57,326 bases of DNA from Sphingomonadales bacterium. Its GTDB lineage: Bacteria; Pseudomonadota; Alphaproteobacteria; Sphingomonadales; Kordiimonadaceae. The stretch lies in contig JAALKD010000016.1 of NCBI GenBank assembly GCA_011088215.1, forward strand, positions 1-57,326, given 5' to 3'. Shown here piece after piece: positions 8,877 to 18,165 of the stretch. Every line of letters starts with the position of its first letter. Within the stretch, counting starts at the first letter, position 1. Below the pieces are notes generated by a model. It saw nothing but the letters and a program-made list of their open reading frames with translations. It did no database searches and was not told where the DNA came from. A program made the position numbers and the translations under genes.

Positions 8877-9473
8877 ATGACAGCTATGTCAGAACTCGCT
8901 TCACATACGAACCAACAAGATGACCAACCGAGGGACAAAGTGCCGCCGGTAGGGCAAACTATTGTGCTGGTCGGACTTATGGGAGCGGGGAAAACCACAG
9001 TGGGCCGTCGCTTGGCCCGACGCCTGGGACTGGAGTTTGCCGATTCTGATTTTGAGATAGAAAAAGCCGCCCAAATGACGGTCGGCGATATTTTTTCAAC
9101 GTACGGCGAAGACTATTTCCGCGCCGGTGAACGGCGGGTGATTTCGCGCCTGATGGACGGTCCCCCGCGAGTGCTGGCAACCGGCGGCGGAGCGTTCGTT
9201 AACGCAGAAACCCGCACATTAATGAAAGAAAAAAGCATTACCATATGGCTGGACGCTGCGCTTGATGTGTTGGTTGAACGCACATCTCGGCGAGACACAC
9301 GCCCTCTTTTGCAGGAGGGAGACCCAGAAGAAACCCTCAAAAAACTGCTGGCAGAACGCGGTCCGATATACGCAGAGGCTGACATTAAGGTGCAATCATC
9401 CGATGGGCCCCATGATACCGTGGTTAATTCCATCATCCAGACACTGGAAAACAAGGGTTTGATACGTGCCTGA
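8877..9473 (+). CDS. aroK: Shikimate kinase
   Basis: Phosphorylates shikimate at the 3-hydroxyl with ATP, the fifth step of the chorismate pathway. The protein has a Walker A loop GLMGAGKTT (33-41), the shikimate-binding aspartates in FADSDFEIE (55-62), FRAGE (81-85), the GGG segment at 103-105 and the lid arginines in RRDTRPLL. The 198 residues include a polar N-terminal extension of about 25; the second ATG at 8886 is an alternative start. It overlaps aroB by eight bases, so the two are translationally coupled. It diverges from the small membrane protein operon across about 220 bp that must carry both promoters. Confidence 0.95.
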   Translation: MTAMSELASHTNQQDDQPRDKVPPVGQTIVLVGLMGAGKTTVGRRLARRLGLEFADSDFEIEKAAQMTVGDIFSTYGEDYFRAGERRVISRLMDGPPRVLATGGGAFVNAETRTLMKEKSITIWLDAALDVLVERTSRRDTRPLLQEGDPEETLKKLLAERGPIYAEADIKVQSSDGPHDTVVNSIIQTLENKGLIRA

Positions 9474-10599
9474 TACTGCGAATACCGCCATGCAAACAAT
9501 GACATTGGACCTGGGCGACAGGTCTTACGATATTCATATAGGCGAGCAACTTCTGGATACTGTTGGCGAATTTCTGACCCCGCTCCTGAGAGCCAAACGC
9601 GTTTTCGTAGTTAGCGAATCGACCGTTATGACCCATCAGGGAGACCGGTTGAAAGCCGCGCTATCAGACAGCGGTATTGAAGCCAAATGGTTTATCCTGA
9701 ACCCCGGCGAGGCCACCAAATCAACAGCGCAATATGAAAGCCTGGTCAGCGGCCTGCTCGCAGCTGGCATCGACCGCAGCGACACAATCATCGCGTTTGG
9801 CGGCGGGGTGATCGGCGACCTGGCAGGTTTTGCGGCCGCAACCGTGCTGCGCGGAATAAATTTTGTGCAAATTCCAACCACTTTGCTTGCACAAGTAGAT
9901 AGTTCCGTTGGCGGAAAAACCGGCATCAATATGCCGCAGGGCAAGAATCTTTTGGGGGCTTTTTACCAGCCCAAAGCCGTCATCATCGATATCTCAACCC
10001 TGGAGACATTACCTCGGCGCGAACTGTTGGCTGGCTACGCCGAGGTTGTGAAATACGGCGTTATCGACGACCTGGATTTTTTCAGCTGGCTTGAAGACCA
10101 AGGCCCGCAAATCGTTGACCGTGAGGCCGGGGCAGCGGGCACCAGCGCGCGCGCCCAAGCCATTGCCCACAGCTGCGCCGCCAAAGCGCGCATTGTCGCT
10201 GAAGACGAACGAGAAAACGGCAAACGAGCATTGCTGAATTTAGGTCACACTTTCGGCCATGCCCTGGAAGCAGAATGTGGTTATAAGGGAATATTACTAC
10301 ACGGCGAGGCGGTGGCCATCGGCATGATTATGGCGCTCGACGCCTCGACCCGGCTGGACCTGGCGAAAATCGAGGACCTTGAGCGCGTAAGATCACACTT
10401 TACCGCTGTGGGCATGAAAACATCCGCGCGCGAAGTTGGCCGCGCCATGACAGCTGACGCGTTAATGACCCATATGACCAAGGACAAAAAAGTTGAGGCC
10501 GGTACAATCGGGTTTGTACTCGGCGGCATAGGGTCGGCAGCGATTCACCACGGCGTCGACCTTGAAATTATTCACGCTGTCCTGCAAGATTCACTCTGA
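9466..10599 (+). CDS. aroB: 3-dehydroquinate synthase
   Basis: Converts DAHP to 3-dehydroquinate, the second shikimate-pathway step, using NAD and a divalent metal. Recognisable blocks are the NAD-binding FGGGVIGDLAGF (111-122), PTTLLAQVDSSVGGKTGIN (137-155) and the metal-ligand segment NLGHTFGHALE (about 258-268), followed by LHGEAVAIGM. The 377 residues are close to the family norm. The GTG at 9466 overlaps the end of aroK; ATG at 9490 is an alternative that would drop eight residues before MQTMTLDLG. The aroK-aroB pair followed by a HlyC/CorC family gene is a frequent alphaproteobacterial arrangement. Confidence 0.96.
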   Translation: MPDTANTAMQTMTLDLGDRSYDIHIGEQLLDTVGEFLTPLLRAKRVFVVSESTVMTHQGDRLKAALSDSGIEAKWFILNPGEATKSTAQYESLVSGLLAAGIDRSDTIIAFGGGVIGDLAGFAAATVLRGINFVQIPTTLLAQVDSSVGGKTGINMPQGKNLLGAFYQPKAVIIDISTLETLPRRELLAGYAEVVKYGVIDDLDFFSWLEDQGPQIVDREAGAAGTSARAQAIAHSCAAKARIVAEDERENGKRALLNLGHTFGHALEAECGYKGILLHGEAVAIGMIMALDASTRLDLAKIEDLERVRSHFTAVGMKTSAREVGRAMTADALMTHMTKDKKVEAGTIGFVLGGIGSAAIHHGVDLEIIHAVLQDSL

Positions 10600-10632
10600 C
10601 ATGCTCCAACTTAACATAAAGGATCCGCGGTA

Positions 10633-11916
10633 ATGGCCGCCGCCGAACTATTTACCACCGAATTCTGGACCATCACCGGCATCATATTTTTCCTGCTGTT
10701 GTTGTCTGGCCTGTTTTCCGGGTCTGAGACCGCGCTCACCGCGGCGTCAAAGGCGCGCATTCATCACATGGCAAAGCAAAATGACAAGCGGGCCAAACGA
10801 GTGGAACGCTTGATAGATAACCGCGAACGGTTAATCGGCGCCATATTGCTGGGCAACAATCTGGTCAATATTCTGGCATCAGCGCTGGCAACAAGCTTGT
10901 TCTTAACGCTGATGGGCGACGACGGCGTTTTTTACGCCACCATTGTTATGACGGCACTGGTGCTTATTTTCGCCGAAGTGCTGCCCAAGTCATACGCCAT
11001 CGCCAATACCGAAAAAATGGCGCTGGCTGTTTCACGGGTTATCGGCGTCGTTGTGTTTGTTTTTGCACCTATCGTGTCACTGGTGCAGAAAATTGTCCGC
11101 ATAACCCTGCGGATTTTCGGCGTTGATATTTCCTCAATCAACAACGCCCTGTCCGCACAGGAAGAAATTCGCGGAGCGATCGACCTGCACCGCCATGAAG
11201 GCGGCATCGTCAAGGAAGACCAGCATATGCTGGGCTCAATCCTCGATTTGGAAGAGGTCACCATCGAAGATGTGATGATCCACCGCAAGAGCATGCAGAT
11301 GATCGATGTAAATGCGCCGACTGACGACATCATCGCTGCAGTGGTTCGCAGTGCCTACACCCGCCTGCCGCTTTTTGAAAACGAACCCGAAAATATCGTC
11401 GGTGTACTGCATGCCAAAGACGTGCTGCGCGCGCTGCGCCGCACCGGCGGACAGATGCACCGCTTCCACGTAAAGCGCATTATGACCAAGCCGTGGTTTG
11501 TACCCGAAACCACAAGCCTGAAAGAACAGCTAAACGCCTTTCTTGAACGCAAATCTCATTTTGCATTGGTGGTGGATGAATACGGCGACATTCAGGGTCT
11601 GGTGACACTGGAAGATATTTTGGAAGAAATTGTCGGCGACATAGCCGACGAACATGATTTCGACTTGCCAGGAGTTCGCTCATACAATGATGGCACCGTG
11701 GTCTCGGAAGGTTCGGTAACCATTCGCGACCTGAACCGTATGTTTGACTGGAAGCTACCCGACGAGGAAGCAACCACGGTTGCTGGACTGGTTATCTTTG
11801 AAGCCGAAACCATACCGATCGTTGGCAGCCGCTTTACCTTTCATGGTTACCGGTTTGAAGTTACCGCGCGCAGCAAGAACCAGATTACCGGTGTGAAAAT
11901 TCGCAAGTTGAAATAG
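10633..11916 (+). CDS. HlyC/CorC family membrane protein (DUF21 + CBS pair)
   Basis: A 427-residue membrane protein of the CorC/HlyC (CNNM-like) family, linked to magnesium or cobalt efflux and sometimes to haemolysis. The DUF21 membrane domain covers about residues 10-200 with hydrophobic spans near 13-31, 64-92, 95-118 and 133-155. A tandem CBS domain at about 215-335 contains TRLPLFENEPENIVGVLHAKD, and the C-terminal CorC_HlyC domain with the EEIVGDIADEHD acidic segment follows at about 325-427. It lies 33 bp after aroB, so read-through from the aro genes is likely. The ion is not readable from sequence. Confidence 0.9.
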   Translation: MAAAELFTTEFWTITGIIFFLLLLSGLFSGSETALTAASKARIHHMAKQNDKRAKRVERLIDNRERLIGAILLGNNLVNILASALATSLFLTLMGDDGVFYATIVMTALVLIFAEVLPKSYAIANTEKMALAVSRVIGVVVFVFAPIVSLVQKIVRITLRIFGVDISSINNALSAQEEIRGAIDLHRHEGGIVKEDQHMLGSILDLEEVTIEDVMIHRKSMQMIDVNAPTDDIIAAVVRSAYTRLPLFENEPENIVGVLHAKDVLRALRRTGGQMHRFHVKRIMTKPWFVPETTSLKEQLNAFLERKSHFALVVDEYGDIQGLVTLEDILEEIVGDIADEHDFDLPGVRSYNDGTVVSEGSVTIRDLNRMFDWKLPDEEATTVAGLVIFEAETIPIVGSRFTFHGYRFEVTARSKNQITGVKIRKLK

Positions 11917-11952
11917 CTTCCCAATGTGATATTTGCTTCTAGTTTTTACATT

Positions 11953-11992
11953 ATACTACTTTGTAGTATTGCAATACAGTACAAAATAGTAT
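11953..11992 (+). promoter_or_regulatory. Overlapping palindromes upstream of the GntR regulator, probable operator
   Basis: A perfect inverted repeat with 7-bp arms, ATACTACTTTGTAGTAT (11953-11969), overlaps a perfect 12-bp palindrome GTATTGCAATAC (11966-11977). A further TACAAAATAGTAT (11980-11992) repeats the half-site. The cluster ends 11 bp before the regulator start codon and would cover its promoter, the usual layout for GntR/YtrA autorepression. Palindromes seen directly; function inferred. Confidence 0.7.
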
Positions 11993-12003
11993 AATCCTTC
12001 CTC

Positions 12004-12384
12004 ATGGAAATCGAAATAAATGTATCAGACGCAACACCTGTATATGCGCAGCTTGTCGCTCAAATAATTGCAGGCGTCTTGTCAGGCAGTCTGGAAAGCG
12101 GCCTTAGTCTGCCCTCTATTCGCCAACTAGCAGACAATCTTGACCTCAATCACAACACTGTTGCCAAAGCATACAAACAATTGGAAGCCCAGCGGATTAT
12201 CCAAACTGCAGGGCGCAAGGGCACCTTCATTCATCCGAACGCTCTCAGTAACGCCGCCAACAACAACTTGCATACGGCTGAATTTCAACTGGAAAGCTTG
12301 ATCAATTCAATGAGTGAAAGAGGAGTGCACAACAGCGATCTTGTCAGCCTGTTAACGGACCAGATCAACCGCATTAAGGGATAA
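12004..12384 (+). CDS. GntR family regulator, YtrA-like (short form)
   Basis: A 126-residue protein with a GntR winged helix-turn-helix at about residues 8-75. It contains LPSIRQLADNLDLNHNTVAKAYKQLEAQRII, the recognition-helix block, followed by a short helical tail of about 45 residues and no effector domain. That is the YtrA subfamily layout, usually found beside ABC transporter genes that it represses. Here no transporter follows; the next gene encodes a Sel1-repeat protein. The upstream palindromes suggest autoregulation. The block from about 11.92 to 13.2 kb is AT-richer than corC and htpG on either side, which hints at acquisition. Confidence 0.88.
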   Translation: MEIEINVSDATPVYAQLVAQIIAGVLSGSLESGLSLPSIRQLADNLDLNHNTVAKAYKQLEAQRIIQTAGRKGTFIHPNALSNAANNNLHTAEFQLESLINSMSERGVHNSDLVSLLTDQINRIKG

Positions 12385-12483
12385 ATTAATGACAGAGTTT
12401 TTGCCGAAATGATTTTTCCTTGACCAAAATGTACTCCCCTCTCTAACCTCGAGTTACAGATTCCTGCCTTGGGGGCGAATATT

Positions 12484-13206
12484 TTGAAAAAAATGTTGTT
12501 ATTGATAGCATTTTTTCAGTCTTGGCCAGCGCTTGCTGATGAGAGTGAGAAATTGTTCCATGCTACAAAAAATCTAGCTGAAAACGGTCACGCGGAAGCT
12601 CAATATAATCTTGGCATGTTTTACAATAACGGTATTGGTACAAGTGTTGATATTGAAAAAGCATTCGAGATGTTCGTCAAATCTGCAGCCTCTAATCACC
12701 CATTAGGTGCATATAAACTTGGATGTTACTACGCAGGCCAAGGGCAAAAGGTTGTACACATTGATAACGAACTTGCTCTTAAGTATAAGCTGATTGCAGC
12801 AAATGCGGGATACTCTTTAGCTCAATACGATGTGGGCCTTTCTTATGCGCAGAAAGGCAAATACCAAGAAGCGCTTGAATGGTGGACAGCGTCCGCAAAG
12901 CAAGGTTGGCCTCAATCGATCCTTATGCTGCATATTGCCTATAGAGATGGATTGGGCGTCGAGAAAGACCCAACACTATCCTATTCTTACCTTAAGCTCG
13001 CCGCGATAATTGGCACTAAGACAATTGACCCGTCGACGCAGGAGAGCATTGATTTAATAAGAAATGCTTTGACAACTGAACAACAGAAAGAGGCTATGAA
13101 AGTAATTTCAGACTTTTACTATGAGCCAACAGAACTTACCAAAAAAGCTAGGCGCGGTGTCACCGCCGCGCAGGAATATGTTGAACAGCACATACCAAAT
13201 CAATAG
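12484..13206 (+). CDS. Exported Sel1-repeat (TPR-like) protein
   Basis: About 240 residues beginning with a signal-peptide-like segment (KKMLLLIAFFQSWPALA, cleavage before DE). Four Sel1-type helical repeats follow: AEAQYNLGMFYNNGIG, HPLGAYKLGCYYAGQG, SLAQYDVGLSYAQKG and WPQSILMLHIAYRDGLGVEKD. Sel1 solenoids mediate protein-protein contacts, in bacteria often at the envelope. I chose the TTG at 12484, which gives a clean signal peptide after a GGGGGC purine stretch; a TTG at 12469 or ATG at 12493 are alternatives. Its stop codon touches the htpG stop codon on the other strand with no base between. AT-richer than its flanks. Partner unknown. Confidence 0.8.
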   Translation: MKKMLLLIAFFQSWPALADESEKLFHATKNLAENGHAEAQYNLGMFYNNGIGTSVDIEKAFEMFVKSAASNHPLGAYKLGCYYAGQGQKVVHIDNELALKYKLIAANAGYSLAQYDVGLSYAQKGKYQEALEWWTASAKQGWPQSILMLHIAYRDGLGVEKDPTLSYSYLKLAAIIGTKTIDPSTQESIDLIRNALTTEQQKEAMKVISDFYYEPTELTKKARRGVTAAQEYVEQHIPNQ

Positions 13207-15108
13207 CTAAGCCAATCCTTTTTCCATCGCGCTACTCAGGCGGCGGGCAAAGGCTGTGGCATCATCCAGCGGGTCGCCTTCCAGGATTTTGGCCTGATCA
13301 AGCACCAGCCAGACCGGGTCAACAAGGCTATCGATAGCGCCTTTCCCTCCGGCAAGCTTAGCCAATTTTTTCACCAATGGGTGTGATGGGTTCACTTCCA
13401 ACACCTTAGCAGTCATGCTATCAAGCTGGTTATGCGCCTTCAGGATACGCTCCAGATGCATGTCCATACCGCTGTCGCTGGCAACTAGACACGCCGACGT
13501 ATCAGTTAACCGGTCAGTGGCGCGAACGTCGGAAACCTTGTCGCCCAACACTTCTTTCATCAGTGTGGTCAACGTGGTCATATCGCCTTCGCTGGCAGGC
13601 TTTTCCTTTTTCTCATCGGCCTTTTCGTCACCGACATCCTTAAGGTCACTGTCGCCGCGTGTGATCGACTTAAATGGTTTGCCGTCAAAGTCTGGCGCCA
13701 TTTGAATCCAGAATTCATCAACCGGGTCCGACAATAGCAGCACTTCAATCCCGCGCGAACGGAAGCCCTCCAGTTGCGGGCTTTTGGCAACCGCAGCAGC
13801 GTCACTGCCTGTGATGTAATAAACCGCAGATTGTTTGTCTTTCATCCGGCCGACGTAATCAGCCAGCGTCGACCAACCGTCCGAGCCCGTAGTGCGGAAA
13901 TGCGCCAGCTTCATCAGCGCATCGCGGCGCTCATGGTCTTCGTAAATGCCTTCTTTGATAACCGGGCCAAATTCGGACCAAAGCTCAAGAAACTTATCGT
14001 TATCCTTCTTGGCCAATTTTTCAAATTCACTGATAACCTTTTTGGTAATCGCTTTCGACATGCGGGCCAGCGTTGGGTTATTTTGCAGCATTTCCCGGCT
14101 GATGTTCAACGGCAAGTCCTGGCTGTCAACAACACCGCGCATGAAACGCAGCCAACCCGGCAGGAGATCTGCGCTGTCGTCAGAGATAAACACCCGCTTC
14201 ACATAAAGCTTCACACGGTTTTTGCGCGCCGGGTCAAACAAATCCATCGGTTGCTTGGTCGGCACAAACAGCAGAACCGTATATTCCTGCATACCTTCGG
14301 CTTTGTAATGCAGGGTAAGGGCAGGGTCATCAAAGGCATGACCAACGCTGCGGTAAAATTCGGTATACTGTTCTTCCGAGATGTCAGCTTTTGGCCGCGC
14401 CCATATGGCCGAACCTTCATTGACGATCTTTGGCTCTGCGTCTGCTTCTTCGCCGCCCTTAATCGCCAGCGTAATTGGAACTGCGATATGGTCGCTGTAT
14501 TTTGAAACGATTGTTTGCAGGCGTTGCTGTTCGGCAAATTCCTTGGCATCGTCTTTCATGTGCAGGGTGATTTGCGTGCCGCCGCCCTGATGATCGCTTT
14601 CGCTAATTTCGTAGGACCCTTCTCCCATACTGGTCCAAAGCCAACCGTCTCCCTCTCCGGCCTTGCGCGAACGCACGTCCACTGTTTCAGCAACCATGAA
14701 TACAGAATAGAAACCAACGCCGAACTGGCCGATGAGCTGCATGTCCGATTTGCTATCGCCGGTCAGCTGGTCAACAAAATTTGCCGTGCCGGATCGTGCG
14801 ATCGTGCCCAGGTTTTCAATTAAGTCGTCACGGTTCATACCAATACCGTTATCGGCAATCACCATGGTATTTGCGTCCGGGTCAACGGTAATGGAAATAC
14901 CAAAATCGCCATTGTCCTTCAAAAGTGCCGCATCAGTAAGTCCAGCGTAGCGCATCTTGTCGCAAGCATCAGATGCGTTTGAAATCAATTCCCGCAGAAA
15001 AATTTCCCGGTCCGAATAGACCGAATGAACCATCATATGAAGAAGTTTTGAAACTTCGGCCTCGAAGCCCATTTTTTCCGATTTTGCGGACTCTGTCTTT
15101 TTACTCAT
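13207..15108 (-). CDS. htpG: Molecular chaperone HtpG (Hsp90)
   Basis: Cytosolic ATP-dependent Hsp90 chaperone of 633 residues, the family's usual size. The GHKL ATPase domain shows the Mg-coordinating N44 in SNASDACDK, DNGIGM (86-91), GTIARSGT (101-108) and GQFGVGFYS (127-135). The middle and dimerisation domains follow, with an acidic/Lys-rich insert near DEKADEKKEKPASE. I chose ATG at 15108 because GAGAGACGAGC precedes it at good spacing; an upstream ATG at 15150 would add an unlikely 14-residue leader. It converges with the Sel1 gene with abutting stop codons. I could not make out a confident heat-shock promoter upstream. Confidence 0.97.
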   Translation of the reverse strand: MSKKTESAKSEKMGFEAEVSKLLHMMVHSVYSDREIFLRELISNASDACDKMRYAGLTDAALLKDNGDFGISITVDPDANTMVIADNGIGMNRDDLIENLGTIARSGTANFVDQLTGDSKSDMQLIGQFGVGFYSVFMVAETVDVRSRKAGEGDGWLWTSMGEGSYEISESDHQGGGTQITLHMKDDAKEFAEQQRLQTIVSKYSDHIAVPITLAIKGGEEADAEPKIVNEGSAIWARPKADISEEQYTEFYRSVGHAFDDPALTLHYKAEGMQEYTVLLFVPTKQPMDLFDPARKNRVKLYVKRVFISDDSADLLPGWLRFMRGVVDSQDLPLNISREMLQNNPTLARMSKAITKKVISEFEKLAKKDNDKFLELWSEFGPVIKEGIYEDHERRDALMKLAHFRTTGSDGWSTLADYVGRMKDKQSAVYYITGSDAAAVAKSPQLEGFRSRGIEVLLLSDPVDEFWIQMAPDFDGKPFKSITRGDSDLKDVGDEKADEKKEKPASEGDMTTLTTLMKEVLGDKVSDVRATDRLTDTSACLVASDSGMDMHLERILKAHNQLDSMTAKVLEVNPSHPLVKKLAKLAGGKGAIDSLVDPVWLVLDQAKILEGDPLDDATAFARRLSSAMEKGLA

Positions 15109-15232
15109 TGCTCGTCTCTCCGAATAGTCGCGGTGCCACACTCTCAGCACCCGAACTGCGCAGCCAACTGGCCTGCGCTTTAATTATTTGTCCTTGATTT
15201 AGGAACCAAAACCCATTGGTCAAGAGGCGGGT

Positions 15233-16270
15233 TCAAGAAGCCCGTGCATCTGCCTCTATTTTCTCAACAAAATCAGTCCGATTTTTCTTCAGTATTTCTG
15301 CATCGAAATCTGACAGCTTAAACAACCAACCACGTGTTTTATCGTTAAAAGCCTCAGCTTCCGCCGCGCCGTCGGCGGGGGCATCAGGTAACTGGCCCGC
15401 TACGCCCTGATCAGCCAATGCGGCATCGTATACAGCCGAAATTTGAGCCCAGGTTGCGGCGTTGATGTCATAAAGTGTTAGCGTCAGTTTCAGGCCGTCA
15501 TGTGTTGTAATCTCAACATTTCCTACCGGTTGGGCAAGCGGGTTTGCGGTTTTCTGAACATCTTCCAACGACAAGCTTGCAAGCGTACGAGTTGGCTCTG
15601 CACGCCGGAACGCTGCCGCCATTGTTTCGTCGTCGGCTAGGTCGCTAACTTTGTAGTCTGTCTCCCCTAGCCCGCGAACCAGCTCAGCATCATTTATGCT
15701 GACTGAGCGAACCCGTGGTTCAGCGACATTTGGCAGAGTTTCATCCAGCCAAGCGCTGGCGTCCATCGAGGCAGCTTCCAAGGCGCTAACCAGCCATGCC
15801 CGAGTGTCGGTTGGCTGAAATATGAATGTAAGCGATCGGCCGTTATCAACCCGGGTACCCATTTTTATGTCTATCAGCACGCCGCCGGTATCGTCCGCCA
15901 ACTGAACATTGATGCTATCATCTGCCAATCCGAGCTTGCCAAATCTGTCCGGGTTAGAGGTTTTGGGCTCTCGGCGTTTGGACACTGCCAAACCGCGCAG
16001 AAATGCCCGGACCTTCGCATCATCAGCGCTGTAGCCGAACCGCTCCTGAACAGTCCAGCCATCACTGCCGCGCATCAGTGTTACGGTTGCGTCGTCTTTT
16101 TGCAGGGTCAGTTTGGCGGTTTCATTGATACGATCCGCCAGTCCGGAGAAAGTAGGTTCACCGCGGCCGCCTTGCTCGCGGCCAGGGTCTTCACCGAACA
16201 AAATCCAGATAGCAACCAAAATAGCAGCAAGGGTCAAATACCCGAGAATATTCGTCATGCGTTCAGACAT
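15233..16270 (-). CDS. DUF4340 protein of a Gld-like ABC cassette
   Basis: A 345-residue protein with one N-terminal membrane span (about residues 8-25, ILGYLTLAAILVAIWILF) and a large extracytoplasmic part matching the DUF4340 pattern: a repeated strand-rich unit opened by the sequence WTVQERFGYSADDAKVRAFLRGL. It is the last gene of a four-gene run that encodes ATPase, permease, GldG-like protein and this protein, with only 14 bp to the gene before it. DUF4340 proteins commonly accompany GldG-like ABC proteins outside gliding bacteria. Molecular role unknown; inferred to sit in the inner membrane with its bulk in the periplasm. Confidence 0.82.
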   Translation of the reverse strand: MSERMTNILGYLTLAAILVAIWILFGEDPGREQGGRGEPTFSGLADRINETAKLTLQKDDATVTLMRGSDGWTVQERFGYSADDAKVRAFLRGLAVSKRREPKTSNPDRFGKLGLADDSINVQLADDTGGVLIDIKMGTRVDNGRSLTFIFQPTDTRAWLVSALEAASMDASAWLDETLPNVAEPRVRSVSINDAELVRGLGETDYKVSDLADDETMAAAFRRAEPTRTLASLSLEDVQKTANPLAQPVGNVEITTHDGLKLTLTLYDINAATWAQISAVYDAALADQGVAGQLPDAPADGAAEAEAFNDKTRGWLFKLSDFDAEILKKNRTDFVEKIEADARAS

Positions 16271-16284
16271 TTCGTTGAAAACCC

Positions 16285-18165
16285 TTACAAAAAGCGATGT
16301 GTTCGGCGGCGGCGTACCACAAGCCGGGCCAGAACATATAGAATAATCAGCATCGGCATCAGGGCAATATTGATAAAGGCCAGCCAGTCGCCCAGGCTTT
16401 CAATATTTTTGCGCAAGTTACGCTTCACATTGCGAAGGGCTTTTCTGGTTTCCAGAAGTTGGCTGCGGAACCGCTCAATTTCGGCTTCCTGCTCAACCGA
16501 CAATACTGAGTTGCCGTCTGGGTTTTGGCCTTCAAGCGCAGCGATACGTGCCTCGGTCTCGCTCAAGCGGTTTTGTAGCTCTTCTTCTTCAACAAGATAT
16601 TTGGCTTCTGCCGCACGGCGCAGTTCGTCAACTTTTTCAAATGGGCGTTTTGATATGCCCCGGCCGCGCAGGCCAAGCATGGCTTCCGAGCCGGAAATAT
16701 GGTCGGCCAAATTGAGAACAAAGCTACCGTTACCTGCCAGTGGCACAGCGACGCGCTGGCCCAGCATATCCTGCACCTGAACCCAGAAGCGGTCATCAAA
16801 CAGATCGCTGTCAGCTGTCAGAACAATATTGATATCGCCGGATGCAACAGGACCATCAGCTGCGTCAGCTCCAGCCGCGACAACCGTTTCAGCAACCCGG
16901 TCGGGAAAAGCGGTTTTGGCTGCTCCTTGAATGCGGGTAGATAAAACATAACTCTCGCCGGTAGGCTGCATATCGCGCAGCAACCCATCCGGATCGGGCA
17001 GGCCCACAGCCCGGCTGGAAGCGTAAAGCATCGCAGCTGCACTTGAGGTGACCAAGGGGTCAAGCACTGTGGTTGCGCCCTCAATTGGGGCAATCGCGCC
17101 AGTACTGGCGAAATTCAAACTGTTGATCGCACCGGTAACCACGTCAGTTGACGATAGAAATCCATCGTTAATCGCCATCCAAAATACATAGTCTTTAACC
17201 GAATCCGGTCCAAAACCACCCATTTGCACGCGCTGCGCCAGCGACGAATCGCCGACAACCAGCTGGTCAGACATTTCAACGCCCCAAGAGGCCAAAAGTG
17301 GCCCCAAGCTGCTGCTGCTTGGCAGTGTGGCGCGCGGATTGATAGCTTCAGAGTGTGGATCCAGGAATATCAGCGCCCGGCCGCCTTTCAGCACAAATTG
17401 ATCGATGGCAAACAGCTGATCATCAGACAGTGCCGGTGGATGCACCAACATCAGAACATCGGTTTCACCGGGAATGGCCGTGAAATCCGGTGCCAGATCT
17501 TCCACATTGAAGAACTCAAATAGTTGCTCGTAGAGAACATAAGGCTGCCCCTGTCCCGCCAGCATCGCTTGCGGCCCGCCAGGGCCAAACTGCATGGGCA
17601 GGCTGGTCATCAAGGTCAGCGTGCGCTTGCTGTCTGTATCCAAAGTGGCGAGCAGTTTAACCAGGTCATACTCGAGGAATTTTTCGCGCTCGTCGGCAAA
17701 GAAAGGGATGATCGCCTCACCGTCAACGGCATCACTGACCGACAGCCCCATATACAGGGTCGAGCCATCGCTGAGCGGAATGCCGCGCAGACCCGCCGCA
17801 ACAGCTTCGTCTTCTTCCTCGGAAAAAGCTTCAGGGTCAATGACCGACAGCTGGATGTTGGCCGAATTTTGGGCCTCAAAGGCACGCAACAAATCCTCAA
17901 TACGTTTGCCGTAACTCAACAGCTGAGGAAACGGCGCCGCCAAGGTTTTCGAGAAATAAAAATTTAATGTTACCGGCTCGTCATATGACGCCAGCAACTG
18001 ACGTGTCCCGTCAGACAGGGTATATAGTTGCTCAGCCGTCAAATCGAGGCGCGCAGCGCGAAAAAACCGGTCTTCAATAACAGTCACTGACAAAAACACC
18101 AGTGAGGCCAGAATCAGCTGAACCGTTGATCGCCTGGACAACAATGCACGTATCTTTTCCATCAT
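16285..18165 (-). CDS. GldG-like ABC-type auxiliary membrane protein
   Basis: A 626-residue protein related to the GldG / ABC-transporter auxiliary family. One membrane span near residues 15-32 follows a basic N-terminus, and another near the C-terminus (ALMPMLIILYVLARLVVRRRR) ends in a basic tail. Between them lies a large domain with the family-typical RLDLTAEQLYTLSDGTRQLL entry and a QFVLKGGRALIFLDP segment. A coiled coil of about 60 residues (EEELQNRLSETEARIAALEGQ) precedes the last span. The ATG overlaps the permease stop by four bases (ATGA), showing coupling. The substrate or process served by the cassette is not evident. Confidence 0.85.
   Translation of the reverse strand: MMEKIRALLSRRSTVQLILASLVFLSVTVIEDRFFRAARLDLTAEQLYTLSDGTRQLLASYDEPVTLNFYFSKTLAAPFPQLLSYGKRIEDLLRAFEAQNSANIQLSVIDPEAFSEEEDEAVAAGLRGIPLSDGSTLYMGLSVSDAVDGEAIIPFFADEREKFLEYDLVKLLATLDTDSKRTLTLMTSLPMQFGPGGPQAMLAGQGQPYVLYEQLFEFFNVEDLAPDFTAIPGETDVLMLVHPPALSDDQLFAIDQFVLKGGRALIFLDPHSEAINPRATLPSSSSLGPLLASWGVEMSDQLVVGDSSLAQRVQMGGFGPDSVKDYVFWMAINDGFLSSTDVVTGAINSLNFASTGAIAPIEGATTVLDPLVTSSAAAMLYASSRAVGLPDPDGLLRDMQPTGESYVLSTRIQGAAKTAFPDRVAETVVAAGADAADGPVASGDINIVLTADSDLFDDRFWVQVQDMLGQRVAVPLAGNGSFVLNLADHISGSEAMLGLRGRGISKRPFEKVDELRRAAEAKYLVEEEELQNRLSETEARIAALEGQNPDGNSVLSVEQEAEIERFRSQLLETRKALRNVKRNLRKNIESLGDWLAFINIALMPMLIILYVLARLVVRRRRTHRFL

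Noticed and set aside
13774..14505. Long open frame antisense to htpG (about 243 residues)
   Set aside because: It lies wholly inside htpG, has no recognisable domain and its composition is that of a shadow frame.
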